DNA from: Mycolicibacterium sp. P9-64
GTDB taxonomy: Bacteria; Actinomycetota; Actinomycetes; Mycobacteriales; Mycobacteriaceae
NCBI RefSeq assembly: GCF_008329605.1
Contig: NZ_NPKO01000005.1
Location: 248,001 to 312,000, forward strand
Length of the DNA stretch: 64,000 bases
Reading direction: 5' to 3'
Every line of letters starts with the position of its first letter. Within the stretch, counting starts at the first letter, position 1. Positions 10,824 to 19,419 of this stretch are shown piece by piece. The notes under the pieces were generated by a model. The model was not told the origin of the DNA. It made no database searches and saw only the letters and a list, made by a program, of their open reading frames with translations. The position numbers were made by a program, and so were the translations under genes.

Positions 10824-11224
10824 GTGGGCACCCCCACCCGGCCGGCCGGCACGTCGTTGGGAACGATCTCCTTGCCAAGCGGCATCAGGGAGACCGGAAT
10901 CAGCTTGAGATTGGCCAGCGCCAGCGGGATGCCGATGATCGTGATCGCCATTGCGACCGCGGTGATGACGTGTCCGATGGCCAGCCAGATGCCGAACAGG
11001 ATCAGCCAGATGACATTGCCGATGAGGGCACCCGGGCGTGCTCCCGGCTTGTCGACCACGGTGTTGCCGAATGGCCACAGTGCGTAGACGCCGATGCGGA
11101 ACGCGGCGAAGCCGAAGGGGATCGTGATGATCAGAATGAAGCAGACGATGCCAGCGAGGAAGTAGCCCAACGCCAGCCATAGACCGCCGAAGACCAACCA
11201 AATGACGTTCAGGATCAGGCGCAT
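10820..11224 (-). CDS. YccF-family inner-membrane protein
   Basis: A 134-residue membrane protein with two homologous halves. Each half has NVIWLxxFGxWLAxGxxxxA followed by a hydrophobic ITIIGIP/ITIPFGFA segment, giving about four transmembrane helices, as in the YccF duplication family. The ATG at 11224 is divergent from cspB, leaving a 178-bp shared promoter region. The stop overlaps the moaA start. Its role is unknown across the family. Confidence 0.88.
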   Translation of the reverse strand: MRLILNVIWLVFGGLWLALGYFLAGIVCFILIITIPFGFAAFRIGVYALWPFGNTVVDKPGARPGALIGNVIWLILFGIWLAIGHVITAVAMAITIIGIPLALANLKLIPVSLMPLGKEIVPNDVPAGRVGVPT

Positions 11225-11402
11225 CTTCCCTCCAGCGGTACTCCCAGCCTACCGAGTGCGGCCCAGGCCGCGTAGGCGGGAGTAATCGAGGTGCTGGTCG
11301 GAATGGTGGCCGAGTAGGATCATGGCATTCGCGTCCTGCGCAGCGGGACGCTTTCATTATGTGACCAGGTATCAAGCATGACGACGAGCGGGTGGAGGAC
11401 CA
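11225..11402. promoter_or_regulatory. Divergent promoter region, yccF-moaA-moaD and cspB
   Basis: The 178 bp hold the start signals of both transcripts. A clear GGTGGAGGAC ribosome-binding site lies about 8 nt before the cspB GTG. CATTATGTGACC near 11350 could contain a -10 element for cspB, but no convincing -35 partner is visible. I see no ORF. Confidence 0.4.
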
Positions 11403-11813
11403 GTGCCTACCGGCAGGGTTAAGTGGTACAACTCCGAAAAGGGCTACGGCTTTCTTTCCCAGGAGGAGGGCGAGGACGTCTACGTCGGCTCGTCGGCATT
11501 GCCGTCCGGGGTTGCGGACCTCAAGCCCGGCCAGAAGGTCGAGTTCGGCATCGCCGCAGGACGACGCGGCCCGCAGGCGTTGAGCGTCAAGGTGATCGAC
11601 CCGCCGCCGAGCGTCGCGCGTAACCGTCGCGAAGCCCAGACCGTCGAGCACAAGCACACCCCTGACGAGTTGCACGGCATGGTCGAGGACATGATCACGC
11701 TGCTGGAGGGCGCGGTGCAGCCCGAGTTGCGCAAGGGCAAGTACCCGGATCGCAAGGTCGCCCGCCGGGTTTCCGAGGTGGTCAAGGCCGTCGCGCAGGA
11801 GCTCGACGCCTAA
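11403..11813 (+). CDS. cspB: Cold-shock-domain protein CspB-like with C-terminal extension
   Basis: A 136-residue protein. Residues 1-65 form a cold-shock domain with the RNP1-like motif [16 protein letters not shown], beginning with [17 protein letters not shown]2 is altered (DVYVGSSAL rather than VFVHFSAI), as in the mycobacterial CspB subgroup. Residues 70-136 are a helical extension not found in small Csps. The GTG at 11403 is chosen for the strong GGAGG upstream. It is probably a nucleic-acid chaperone. An inverted repeat follows the stop. Confidence 0.88.
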   Translation: MPTGRVKWYNSEKGYGFLSQEEGEDVYVGSSALPSGVADLKPGQKVEFGIAAGRRGPQALSVKVIDPPPSVARNRREAQTVEHKHTPDELHGMVEDMITLLEGAVQPELRKGKYPDRKVARRVSEVVKAVAQELDA

Positions 11814-11837
11814 ATCTGGTCTCGAACGTCGAGTTGT

Positions 11838-11875
11838 CGTGGACTTCAGGCAATTCTGTCGACGACAAGTCCACG
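11838..11875. repeat. Inverted repeat at the 3' junction of cspB and the DUF559 gene
   Basis: CGTGGACTT (11838-11846) and AAGTCCACG (11867-11875) form a perfect 9-bp stem with a 20-nt loop between convergent stops. It can act as a two-way terminator. It also carries flanking TCGAACGTCGA sequence like that at the other end of the DUF559 gene. Confidence 0.5.
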
Positions 11876-12730
11876 TTCGCGTAGCGCTGTGCGGACTCGC
11901 GTGACGACCGTCGCCGGGCGGTGTCGCAACATCTCGCTGCTGACGCGCACGATCGTCCAGCGCATCGCGTTGAGCTCGGCGATCCGGTCGATGTCACGAC
12001 TCCGTTGGCTCGCGTCGGTCCAGTGCTGGGCACCGTCGTACTCGACGCCCACCTTGTACTGTCGCCAACCCATGTCAACGCGCGCGACGAAGTATCCGTC
12101 GTCGTCATGGACCTCGATCTGGGTCGTTGGCTGCGGTAGCCCTGCAGCGACCAGTAGTAGTCGGGTGCGCGTCTCCTGAGGCGACTCGGCGCCGCCGTCG
12201 GCGAGGCTGATTGCATTGCGCAACTGGATGATTCCGCGTGCACCGGCGTGACGCTCGACGAGTAGGTCGATGTCGGGCGTCTTGAGCTTGGTGGCGTGCA
12301 TCAGTGCATCGAGTCGAATGACCGCGACCTCGAGGCCCCGCCGTCGTCCGATGTCGAATGCGGTACGCGCGGGCGTCGTCGCCGGTATGCCATCGATGAT
12401 GCAAATCTCGTCGTCGGCCAGTGCATCGCTGTGCAGGACGATCCCGTCGACCTTGTCGCGCCCCTGCCGATTGAGCTCCGCGGGGAGGTTCGGATCAATC
12501 CAGCGGGTTCCGTGCAGCGCCGCGGCCGACAGTCCGGCGACGACGGCAATGCGCCGGGAGAACAGCCAGGCGGCGACGGCCTTGTCGGTAGCGGTGAGTT
12601 CGACACCACGGGGGACGTATACGTTTCGGTGGACGGCAACGTAGGAGCTGCGGAGCCGATGGTCGGTCACCGTCCCAGCTGCGAGTGCCTCCGTGCCGAC
12701 GAACGGCCACCTGGGTGCTGCCATTGCCAT
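11846..12730 (-). CDS. AbiEi-like N-domain + DUF559 endonuclease-fold protein
   Basis: A 294-residue protein. The N-terminal 90 residues (LRSSYVAVHRNVYVPRGVELT, then VAVVAGLSAAALHGTRWID) resemble the winged-helix AbiEi antitoxin-type domain. The C-terminal part (VDMGWRQYKVGVEYDGAQHW ... RSRDIDRIAELNAMRWTIVRV) is a DUF559/Vsr-like PD-(D/E)XK fold, with candidate catalytic D, E and Q residues in order. Such genes are common and poorly understood in mycobacteria, with scattered distribution. Inverted repeats lie at both ends (11838-11875 and 12770-12826), and the position corresponds to where M. tuberculosis has other genes, suggesting insertion. No toxin partner is adjacent, so a toxin-antitoxin role is unsupported. 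Confidence 0.8.
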   Translation of the reverse strand: MAMAAPRWPFVGTEALAAGTVTDHRLRSSYVAVHRNVYVPRGVELTATDKAVAAWLFSRRIAVVAGLSAAALHGTRWIDPNLPAELNRQGRDKVDGIVLHSDALADDEICIIDGIPATTPARTAFDIGRRRGLEVAVIRLDALMHATKLKTPDIDLLVERHAGARGIIQLRNAISLADGGAESPQETRTRLLLVAAGLPQPTTQIEVHDDDGYFVARVDMGWRQYKVGVEYDGAQHWTDASQRSRDIDRIAELNAMRWTIVRVSSEMLRHRPATVVTRVRTALRERGLVVDRIA

Positions 12731-12769
12731 AGGACTCCCGCGGGGGCCGTCGCGTTCCGCCTGACGGTT

Positions 12770-12826
12770 CGAACGTCGACCTTTCGGTGACATTCGGCTG
12801 GTTTCGCACCGAAAAGTCGACGCTCG
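12770..12826. repeat. 20-bp inverted repeat between divergent genes
   Basis: Arms 12770-12789 and 12807-12826 pair at 18 of 20 positions around cores CGTCGACCTTTCGGTG and CACCGAAAAGTCGACG, with a 17-nt spacer. It lies between the DUF559 gene start (12730) and the GST gene start (12845). It may be a mobile palindromic repeat or an operator. Confidence 0.6.
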
Positions 12827-12844
12827 AGGTGAAGAATCGACGGC

Positions 12845-13852
12845 GTGGCTACTTACGTCGCGCCCAAGGGCGACTTCAACCGCGACACCAACTACATCAC
12901 CACCCGCATCACGGATGACGGCCGTGACGGCTATCCGGTCGAACCCGGGCGGTACCGGTTGGTCGTCGCGAGGGCCTGTCCGTGGGCCAACCGGGCGATC
13001 ATCGTGCGCAGGCTCCTCGGCCTGGAACACGTTCTCTCCATAGGCTTTTGCGGGCCGACGCACGATCAGCGCAGCTGGACGTTCGACCTGGACCCGGGCG
13101 GCGTGGACCCCGTGCTGAAGATCCCCCGGCTGCAGGACGCCTACTTCAAGCGATTCCCCGACTACCCCAAGGGCATCACGGTCCCTGCGATCGTCGACGT
13201 GCCGACGGGCCAGGTGGTGACCAACGACTTCGCGCAGATGACGCTGGACCTGTCGACCGAGTGGACGGCCCACCACAGGGAGGGCGCGCCCCAGCTCTAC
13301 CCCGAGCCGCTGCGCGCCGAGATCGACGAAGTCGCCAAGCGCATCTACACCGAGGTCAACAACGGCGTGTACCGCTGCGGGTTCTCCGGATCCCAGGAGG
13401 CCTACGACGCGGCCTACGACCGCCTGTTCACCGCGCTGGACTGGCTCACCGAACGCCTCGGCGGGCAGCGATATCTGGTGGGGGACACCATCACCGAGGC
13501 CGATGTCCGGCTGTTCACCACGCTGGCCCGGTTCGATCCCGTCTACCACGGCCACTTCAAGTGCAACCGGTCCAAGCTCGACGAGATGCCGGTGCTGTGG
13601 GCCTACGCGCGCGACCTGTTCCAGACCCCCGGCTTCGGCGACACCGTCGACTTCGTCCAGATCAAGCGGCACTACTACGTCGTGCACGCCGACATCAACC
13701 CCACGCAGGTCGTGCCGAAGGGGCCCGACCTGTCCAACTGGCTGACTCCGCACGGCCGGGAAGCATTGGGCGGCAGACCCTTCGGCGACGGCTCACCGCC
13801 TGGGCCGCCGCTCGAAGCGGAGCGGGTGCCTGCGGGGCACTCGGCAGGCTAG
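12845..13852 (+). CDS. Glutathionyl-hydroquinone-reductase-like GST (ECM4/YqjG family)
   Basis: A 335-residue omega-like GST. The catalytic cysteine motif is ACPWANRAIIVRRLLGLE near residue 45, followed by SIGFCGPTHDQRSWTF and IPRLQDAYFKRFPDYPKGITVPAIVD. The C-terminal helical domain contains LGGQRYLVGDTITEADVRLFTTL. Family members reduce glutathionyl-hydroquinones. Mycobacteria make mycothiol rather than glutathione, so the real thiol partner is uncertain. The GTG at 12845 gives the full family N-terminus. It is convergent with the DUF2771 gene, overlapping it by 4 bp at the stops. Confidence 0.88.
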   Translation: MATYVAPKGDFNRDTNYITTRITDDGRDGYPVEPGRYRLVVARACPWANRAIIVRRLLGLEHVLSIGFCGPTHDQRSWTFDLDPGGVDPVLKIPRLQDAYFKRFPDYPKGITVPAIVDVPTGQVVTNDFAQMTLDLSTEWTAHHREGAPQLYPEPLRAEIDEVAKRIYTEVNNGVYRCGFSGSQEAYDAAYDRLFTALDWLTERLGGQRYLVGDTITEADVRLFTTLARFDPVYHGHFKCNRSKLDEMPVLWAYARDLFQTPGFGDTVDFVQIKRHYYVVHADINPTQVVPKGPDLSNWLTPHGREALGGRPFGDGSPPGPPLEAERVPAGHSAG

Positions 13853-14337
13853 GACCAGACCGTCCGCACCGACCACTCGGCGTGCGGCCACGGGAACACG
13901 TTGCCCTGCTCGTCGCGCACCAGCGTCGGCAGCTGCACCGCGATGCCGGTCAACCTGCCGCGGCGTGGGTCGACGGTCGGAATGGTCACTGCGAGTCTGG
14001 TGTTGGGCCGGAACTCCTCGACCACGCTGTCGCCGGAATCCTCGTAGGCGCGCAACAGAACCCACGGCGCCCGGGAGATCGACGGCGGCACCGACAGCTG
14101 TACCGGGTCCCGTGAGGTGACGACGAGTTCGCCGATGGTCTCGGGGACGTCGCACTTGGTGATCTCCAAGACGTCGCAGTACCGGTACGGCCCCACCCGA
14201 ACCAACTGCTCGTGGGTGTAGGCGCTGATCTCGGGATGCTGCGGTCCCGGGTGCCGGGTCAGCTGCCAGATCAGCACGCCGGTGGCCACCGATGCCAGCA
14301 CGGCGACCGTAATCAGTACCGCCAGAACCTTCTTCAC
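13849..14337 (-). CDS. DUF2771-type exported protein
   Basis: A 162-residue protein with an N-terminal signal or anchor segment (VKKVLAVLITVAVLASVATG). An extracytoplasmic domain follows with two cysteines (YCDVLEITKCDVP) that could form a disulfide. The size and position equal the conserved exported protein Rv0875c (from memory). The GTG at 14337 overlaps the stop of the upstream MFS gene by 4 bp, so the two are coupled. Function unknown. Confidence 0.82.
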   Translation of the reverse strand: MKKVLAVLITVAVLASVATGVLIWQLTRHPGPQHPEISAYTHEQLVRVGPYRYCDVLEITKCDVPETIGELVVTSRDPVQLSVPPSISRAPWVLLRAYEDSGDSVVEEFRPNTRLAVTIPTVDPRRGRLTGIAVQLPTLVRDEQGNVFPWPHAEWSVRTVWS

Positions 14338-16022
14338 TGGCGCGGTACCGCCGCTGAGTCGGGCAGGCCGCCCTCTTGCTCGGCGAACACCGGTCGGTTG
14401 CCGCCGAAGCCGGGGATCAGTGAGTCGCCGTTGTAGCTCACCAGCGTCTGGGCGAGTCCGACGATGAGCGCGGCGCTGATCGCGGTGAAGCCGATCCACA
14501 GATCGGTGTAGATCAGCACGCCCGTCGCACCGCCGGCCACCCAGCCCAGCTGCAGCAGCGACTCCGAGCGGCCGAACGCCGATGCACGTGACTCCTCGGG
14601 CAGGTCGTCCTGGAGCGAAGCGTCAAGTGATGCCTTGGCGATGGCACTGCACCCGGACGCGACGAGGGTGGCCAACGCGGCCATCAGCAGATTGCCAGTG
14701 ATCGCGGTGGCAACCGCGACGGCGGTGACCGCGATCGTGGCTCGGACCACCAACTTCGCGGGATGCCCGAGCGAGAGTCGGGCACTGGTGAAGTTGCCTG
14801 CGAAGTTGCCGATCGCCGCCGCGGCGCCGATCAGGCCGAGGATGCGCAACTGCTCCCACCCGCTGGCGTCGTGCGACTTGGCCACGAACGCCGGATACAG
14901 GAACAGGAATCCCGTCATCACCTTGATGGTGCAGTTGCCCCACAACGAGGTAATGATGTTGCGCCCCAGCGGTTGTCGCGCAGCCTTCTCGGGCTTGCGG
15001 CGGAGTTGTTCGGTGGGGGCGTGGTAAGTCAACGTCGTCGGCACCTCGCCCTCGGTGACCTCGACCCACTTCGGAATGCGCATCGACAACACCGCACCGC
15101 AGGCCGTGACCGCGACGACGACGTACAACGCGCCAGGCATGTGGAACATGTTGAACAAGTACTCCACTCCCGCGGCGATGGCGCCACCAAGCATGGTGCC
15201 ACCCAGCAGACCGAACACCGTGAGCCGCGAGTTGACCCGGACGAGGTCGATCGTCGGTGGCAGCACGCGCGGTGTCATCGCGCTGCGTAGCACGCTGAAT
15301 GACTTGGACAGCACCATCATTCCGAGGGCGCACGGATAGAGCACCCACGACGGGAAGCTGCCCGTCGCGGTGTCGTAGTTGGCGATGAGCACCACTGCCA
15401 GCGCGGTGCGCGCGGCGAACGACATCGCAAGTGCCACCCTGCGGCCATGCTGGAACTTGTCGAGCGCCGGGCCGATCAGGGGGGCGATCACCGCGAACGG
15501 TGCGATCGTGATCAACAGGTACAGCGCAACCTTGCTCTTGCTCTCGCCCGACGCGGCCGCGAAGAACAGCGTGTTGGCCAGCGCGACGGCCATTGCGGCG
15601 TCGACGGCGAAGTTCGCCATCACCGGCCACGTGAGTGCGGTCAGCCCGGACTTGTCGGCACCGTCGGCGGTGGCCGCCCGATGGAACAGGCCGTACATCT
15701 TCGAACCCATTTCGCGGCTGCGTTGCGCAGCCGCTCTGGTCACGGTGACCCGTTGGCCTGCGGCCTGCCCCGCACCAGGCGGCGGGGCAGCGCCGCGCGG
15801 GGACCGCGGATCGGCGGACTGCGACTCGTCGAGCGGCGGCAGCCACCGGTTGGCGCTCGGGCCCTGCTGGTTGCGCGGAGCACGTCGCCGGTAACCGGCA
15901 TCGCCGCTGGGGTAGTTGGCCATGCCTGGATGCTCAGGTCCGCTTGCGGGGGGCCGCGGCGGGTAGTAGCGGGGGTCCCTCGGGTCACCGGCATTGCCGG
16001 GGTCACGATCGGGTCCGCTCAC
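14334..16022 (-). CDS. MFS-type membrane transporter with proline-rich cytoplasmic N-terminus
   Basis: A 562-residue protein. Residues 1-110 are hydrophilic and rich in Pro, Arg and Gly (DPRYYPPRPPASGPEH). From about residue 130 there are roughly 12 hydrophobic segments, including ALYLLITIAPFAVIAPLIGP with the following DKFQHGRR (motif-A-like loop). It corresponds to Rv0876c of M. tuberculosis by position. The GTG at 16022 is the likeliest start; a start at the internal ATG 33 codons later would shorten the tail. Substrate unknown. It is coupled to the DUF2771 gene and divergent from the DUF3027 gene. Confidence 0.82.
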   Translation of the reverse strand: MSGPDRDPGNAGDPRDPRYYPPRPPASGPEHPGMANYPSGDAGYRRRAPRNQQGPSANRWLPPLDESQSADPRSPRGAAPPPGAGQAAGQRVTVTRAAAQRSREMGSKMYGLFHRAATADGADKSGLTALTWPVMANFAVDAAMAVALANTLFFAAASGESKSKVALYLLITIAPFAVIAPLIGPALDKFQHGRRVALAMSFAARTALAVVLIANYDTATGSFPSWVLYPCALGMMVLSKSFSVLRSAMTPRVLPPTIDLVRVNSRLTVFGLLGGTMLGGAIAAGVEYLFNMFHMPGALYVVVAVTACGAVLSMRIPKWVEVTEGEVPTTLTYHAPTEQLRRKPEKAARQPLGRNIITSLWGNCTIKVMTGFLFLYPAFVAKSHDASGWEQLRILGLIGAAAAIGNFAGNFTSARLSLGHPAKLVVRATIAVTAVAVATAITGNLLMAALATLVASGCSAIAKASLDASLQDDLPEESRASAFGRSESLLQLGWVAGGATGVLIYTDLWIGFTAISAALIVGLAQTLVSYNGDSLIPGFGGNRPVFAEQEGGLPDSAAVPRQ

Positions 16023-16111
16023 GCTCTCGATTCTTCCCCATCGCCACGACAGCCGCCCGTAGGGCGACCGGTGTGGCCTCCCGGTTGAGTTATCAGGCAG
16101 TATTGACCCCG

Positions 16112-17044
16112 ATGGACAGCATGATCGAAGCCGCCGAGCACGACGCCGCGGTCCCCCCAACGGAAAATCGGGCGGATCTCGCGGCGGTGCTGACGGGTGC
16201 CGTTGACCTGGCCCGCACGGCGATCGTCGAAATCAACGGGTCAGACGCCGTCGGGGACTACCTCGGCGCGAGCTTCGACGACCCGACCGCCGCAACCCAC
16301 CGCTTCCTGGCCAGCATGCCCGGTTACCAGGGCTGGCAGTGGGCGGTTGTGGTGGCGGCCTATCCGGGCGCCGACCACGCCACGATCAGTGAAGTGGTCC
16401 TGGTACCAGGACCGACGGCGCTGCTGGCGCCGCAATGGGTGCCATGGGAGAACCGCCTCCAACCGGGCGATCTGAGCCCCGGCGATTTGCTGTCCCCGCC
16501 CACCAACGACCCGCGGCTGGTCCCCGGCTACGTGTCGTCTGGCGATCCGGAACTCGACCACATCGCGGGCGAGCTCGGTTTGGGCCGGCGCCAGGTGCTC
16601 AGCGCGTGGGGTCGCATCGAGGCCGCGCAGCGCTGGCAGGAGGGCGACTTCGGGCCCGATTCGACGATGGCGCGCTCGACGCGCCGCGTCTGCAGGGACT
16701 GCGGCTTCTACCTGCCGCTGACCGGCTCGCTGGGAACGGCCTTCGGGGTATGCGCCAACGAGATGTCGGCGGACGGCCGCGTGGTGGCCGACGAGTACGG
16801 CTGCGGCGCGCATTCGGAGACCCCTGCGCCCCCGGGAATCGGATCGCCCGCTTTCGATCCGTTCGACGACGGTGTCATCGAAGTCACCGAGGTGGTTCCG
16901 GTCGCACCCGTCGAAGACGTCGTGGAAGCCGCCGAGCCGATGGCTGAAGAAGCGGCGGAGCCAGCTGAGGCCGAAGAGCTTGAACAGCCCACCGAGGTTG
17001 CTGAAGCGACCGATCCCGAAGAACCGACGGAACCGGCGAACTAG
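16112..17044 (+). CDS. DUF3027 protein with zinc-ribbon-like cysteines
   Basis: A 310-residue cytoplasmic protein. Residues 20-185 contain the conserved YQGWQWAVVVAAYPGADHAT and WVPWENRLQPGDLSPGDLL segments of DUF3027. Residues near 195-235 hold CRDCGFYLPL, GVCANEMSADG and YGCGAHSE, a four-cysteine or Cys-His metal-site pattern. The last 60 residues are acidic and rich in Glu, Pro and Ala. The ATG at 16112 (MDSMIEAAEHD) is preferred; longer upstream frame lies over the divergent MFS start. Function unknown. It overlaps the next convergent gene by 4 bp at the stops. Confidence 0.85.
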   Translation: MDSMIEAAEHDAAVPPTENRADLAAVLTGAVDLARTAIVEINGSDAVGDYLGASFDDPTAATHRFLASMPGYQGWQWAVVVAAYPGADHATISEVVLVPGPTALLAPQWVPWENRLQPGDLSPGDLLSPPTNDPRLVPGYVSSGDPELDHIAGELGLGRRQVLSAWGRIEAAQRWQEGDFGPDSTMARSTRRVCRDCGFYLPLTGSLGTAFGVCANEMSADGRVVADEYGCGAHSETPAPPGIGSPAFDPFDDGVIEVTEVVPVAPVEDVVEAAEPMAEEAAEPAEAEELEQPTEVAEATDPEEPTEPAN

Positions 17045-17496
17045 CTGTACTCGGCGGCGGCCTTGATCCGCGCCAGCGAGTCGTTCATCCCGTCGACCAG
17101 CTCGCGCTCGAAGTTGGGCACGCCGCCGAACAAAGTGCTGACCAGTAAGTTCGACGTCGCCTTCACACCGTTCTCTGCGTGCCTGCGCTCGACGACGCGG
17201 GTGCCCGTCTCGGTGGGCTCAAGTTCGTAGGACCAGACGGTGTTGTTCGCGTTCACCAGGAAGGCGAGCTTCTTCTCGGGGATCACCTCGGTGATCTGTG
17301 CCGTAGTCGGCCAGTACATGAACTTGCGCCGGTTGATGTTGACCGTCCTGGTGCCCTGACGCAGTGGGCCGCGCGCCTTCATGAGCCGGCACTGCGGGCT
17401 CCAGCGTGGCATGAGCCGCAAGTCGGAGATCAGTGCCCACACCTTCGCGGGTGGTGCGTCGATGTCGATCTGCGCCTGCAAGAGCGGTTGCGCCAT
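17041..17496 (-). CDS. SRPBCC (START-like) family protein
   Basis: A 151-residue polyketide-cyclase/START-like protein with the standard opening IDIDAPPAKVWALISDLRLMPRWSP and a hydrophobic-cavity fold pattern. Its end (VDGMNDSLARIKAAAEYS) matches the C-terminal helix. Family members bind or modify lipids and aromatic ligands; the ligand is unknown. The start lies 14 bp after the DUF2530 gene, so both are probably one transcript. Confidence 0.85.
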   Translation of the reverse strand: MAQPLLQAQIDIDAPPAKVWALISDLRLMPRWSPQCRLMKARGPLRQGTRTVNINRRKFMYWPTTAQITEVIPEKKLAFLVNANNTVWSYELEPTETGTRVVERRHAENGVKATSNLLVSTLFGGVPNFERELVDGMNDSLARIKAAAEYS

Positions 17497-17510
17497 GGCT
17501 CCTCAGTCGG

Positions 17511-17780
17511 TCAGGTGAGTCCGGATTGCGCACCGCGCGAGCCGCGGCGTACCGCGCGACGCTGCCACAGAAAGATCGACGTGCCAAGCACTCCCACGCC
17601 AAGCCCGGCGATGGTGACCGGCCGCCAGGTGTGCAGATCGTGCACCGTGAAGGCCAGCACCACGGCGATCAGCCAGCCCGCGGCGATCGCGACGATCACC
17701 GGCCACGGCTGCAGCAGCGCAGCGGGCAGCGGGGGCGGCACCGGTGCGTGAGCGCCGGGCTGGTGCGTGGTCTCGGGCAT
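17511..17780 (-). CDS. DUF2530 small membrane protein
   Basis: An 89-residue protein with a Pro-rich N-terminus (HAPVPPPLPAALLQPWP) and two transmembrane helices (VIVAIAAGWLIAVVLAF and VTIAGLGVGVLGTSIFLWQ), then a basic tail. It matches Rv0879c by position. The ATG at 17780 is divergent from the MarR gene (95 bp). Function unknown. Confidence 0.82.
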   Translation of the reverse strand: MPETTHQPGAHAPVPPPLPAALLQPWPVIVAIAAGWLIAVVLAFTVHDLHTWRPVTIAGLGVGVLGTSIFLWQRRAVRRGSRGAQSGLT

Positions 17781-17875
17781 CGCGGACAAACCTAGCCGAT
17801 CGGGTATGACCAGGGCACGCGCCCGAAATGGTCGGCTGCGCCGGATCCGGTACCGGTGTCGGTACTCTTTGGCAC

Positions 17876-18307
17876 GTGACCGACGCCAATGCGCGACTGG
17901 CCAGCGACTTGTCGCTCGCCGTTCTGCGTTTGGCGCGCCAATTGCGTTTCCGTCGACCGGATTCGCCGGTGTCCCTGTCGCAGCTGTCGGCGCTGGCCAC
18001 GCTCGGCAAGGAGGGCCCGATGACCCCGGGCGCACTTGCCCTCCGCGAACGCGTGCGGCCGCCGTCGATGACGCGGGTGATCGCGTCGCTGTGCGAGCTC
18101 GGCTTCGTCGACAGGTGCCCGCACCCCGACGACGGGCGCCAGGTACTGGTGTCGGTGTCGGAGAAGGGCGCGGAGCTCCTCGAAGTCGAGCGCCGTGCCA
18201 GCCGGGAATGGCTGCAGCAGCGGTTGGCCGAGCTCGACCCCGACCAGCGCAAGACGCTGCTGATGGCAGCCGATCTGATGCTGGCCATCGTCAACGAAGG
18301 CACGTGA
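17876..18307 (+). CDS. MarR-family transcriptional regulator
   Basis: A 143-residue winged-helix regulator. [21 protein letters not shown] is helix 2, the recognition helix lies in [20 protein letters not shown], and the wing is [17 protein letters not shown]. It corresponds to Rv0880. The GTG at 17876 agrees with the homologue start. Its stop overlaps the methyltransferase GTG by 4 bp, so it may regulate that transcript. Ligand unknown. Confidence 0.9.
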   Translation: MTDANARLASDLSLAVLRLARQLRFRRPDSPVSLSQLSALATLGKEGPMTPGALALRERVRPPSMTRVIASLCELGFVDRCPHPDDGRQVLVSVSEKGAELLEVERRASREWLQQRLAELDPDQRKTLLMAADLMLAIVNEGT

Positions 18308-19122
18308 GCGTTCAACTCGTCGTGGTCGACGACCCCGCCGATCCGCGGCTCGACGACTTCCGAGATCTCAACAGCATCGATCGACGCCCTGACCTGCCCA
18401 GCGGCAAGGGTTTGGTGATCGCCGAGGGCGTCCTGGTGGTGCAGCGGATGCTGGCCTCGCGGTTCGTCGCCCGGGCGTTCCTCGGCACCGAGCGCAGGCT
18501 CGGCGAGCTGACCGCCGATCTGCATCGCACCGACGCGCCGTTCTACATCGCGAGCCCCGAGGTGATGGCCGAAGTCATTGGCTTCCACCTCAATCGGGGA
18601 GTGTTGGCGGCGGCACCGCGTCCAAGGGAGTTGTCGGTCACCGAGGTCCTCGAACACGCCCGCACCGTCGCGGTGCTCGAGGGCGTCAACGACCACGAGA
18701 ATCTCGGCTCGATCTTCCGCAACGCCGCGGGTCTCAGCGTCGACGCGGTGGTGTTCGGCAGCGGCTGCGCCGATCCGCTGTACCGGCGTGCCGTTCGGGT
18801 TTCGATGGGGCACGCGCTGCTGGTGCCCTATGCCTGGGCGTCGGAGTGGCCGCGTGATCTGGACATGCTGCAGGACAAGGATTTCCGGCTATTGGCCATG
18901 ACGCCCAATCCCGCAGCGAGCTCGTTGGCCGAGGCGATGCCCGCGCTGGCCGACCAGCGGGTGGCCATCCTCGTCGGCGCGGAGGGGCCCGGCCTGACCG
19001 AGCGGGCAATGCGGGCGTGCGACGTCCGAGTGCGCATTCCGATGTCGCGGGGCACCGACTCGCTCAACGTCGCAACGGCCGCCGCCCTGACGTTCTACGA
19101 ACGTTCCAGGACCGGCCATTAG
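18304..19122 (+). CDS. SpoU/TrmH-family RNA 2'-O-methyltransferase
   Basis: A 272-residue protein with an N-terminal RNA-binding-like domain ([14 protein letters not shown]) and a C-terminal SPOUT knot. The three motifs are visible: motif 1 [19 protein letters not shown] near residue 123, motif 2 [15 protein letters not shown] near residue 225, and motif 3 [20 protein letters not shown] near residue 245. The Arg in motif 1 and Ser-Leu-Asn in motif 3 support 2'-O-methylation of rRNA or tRNA. The target base is unknown. It is coupled to the MarR gene by a GTGA overlap. Confidence 0.9.
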   Translation: MSVQLVVVDDPADPRLDDFRDLNSIDRRPDLPSGKGLVIAEGVLVVQRMLASRFVARAFLGTERRLGELTADLHRTDAPFYIASPEVMAEVIGFHLNRGVLAAAPRPRELSVTEVLEHARTVAVLEGVNDHENLGSIFRNAAGLSVDAVVFGSGCADPLYRRAVRVSMGHALLVPYAWASEWPRDLDMLQDKDFRLLAMTPNPAASSLAEAMPALADQRVAILVGAEGPGLTERAMRACDVRVRIPMSRGTDSLNVATAAALTFYERSRTGH

Positions 19123-19131
19123 GCTGGTCGC

Positions 19132-19404
19132 GTGACTGACGACGCGACCCCATGGGGGACAGGGCTGACCGTCGCCGCCTTCGTCGCGGCGGTGACCGCG
19201 GCAGCGATCATCGTGCTGAGCCTCGGCCTGACCCGCGTGCACCCGCTGCTGGCGGTCGGGCTCAACCTGGTGGCCGTCGGTGGACTGGCCCCTACGGTGT
19301 GGAGCTGGCGCTCGCGGCCCGTGTGGCGGTGGTTCGTGCTTGGCAGCGGCGTCGGCGTGGCAGTGGGTTGGCTGACGCTGATCGGGATGGCGCTTGGCGC
19401 GTAA
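19132..19404 (+). CDS. DUF2537 small membrane protein
   Basis: A 90-residue protein with three hydrophobic segments (LTVAAFVAAVTAAAIIVLSL, LLAVGLNLVAVGGLAP, VLGSGVGVAVGWLTLIGMAL). It corresponds to Rv0882 by position. The GTG start lies 9 bp after the methyltransferase stop, and the stop is 15 bp from the convergent sepH stop. Function unknown. Confidence 0.8.
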   Translation: MTDDATPWGTGLTVAAFVAAVTAAAIIVLSLGLTRVHPLLAVGLNLVAVGGLAPTVWSWRSRPVWRWFVLGSGVGVAVGWLTLIGMALGA

Positions 19405-19419
19405 GGCCTTTCGCGACGG

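Noticed and set aside
11846..12730. Toxin-antitoxin system from the AbiEi-like N-domain
   Set aside because: No AbiEii-like or other partner gene is adjacent; the neighbours are cspB and a GST-fold gene.
12770..12826. Additional SOS box in GGTTCGAACGTCGACC
   Set aside because: GTTCGAAC has no four-base spacer between half-sites and does not fit TCGAAC-N4-GTTCGA.
15944..16111. Upstream extension of the DUF3027 gene
   Set aside because: The extra 56 residues lie over the divergent MFS gene start and are not family-like; ATG 16112 fits better.
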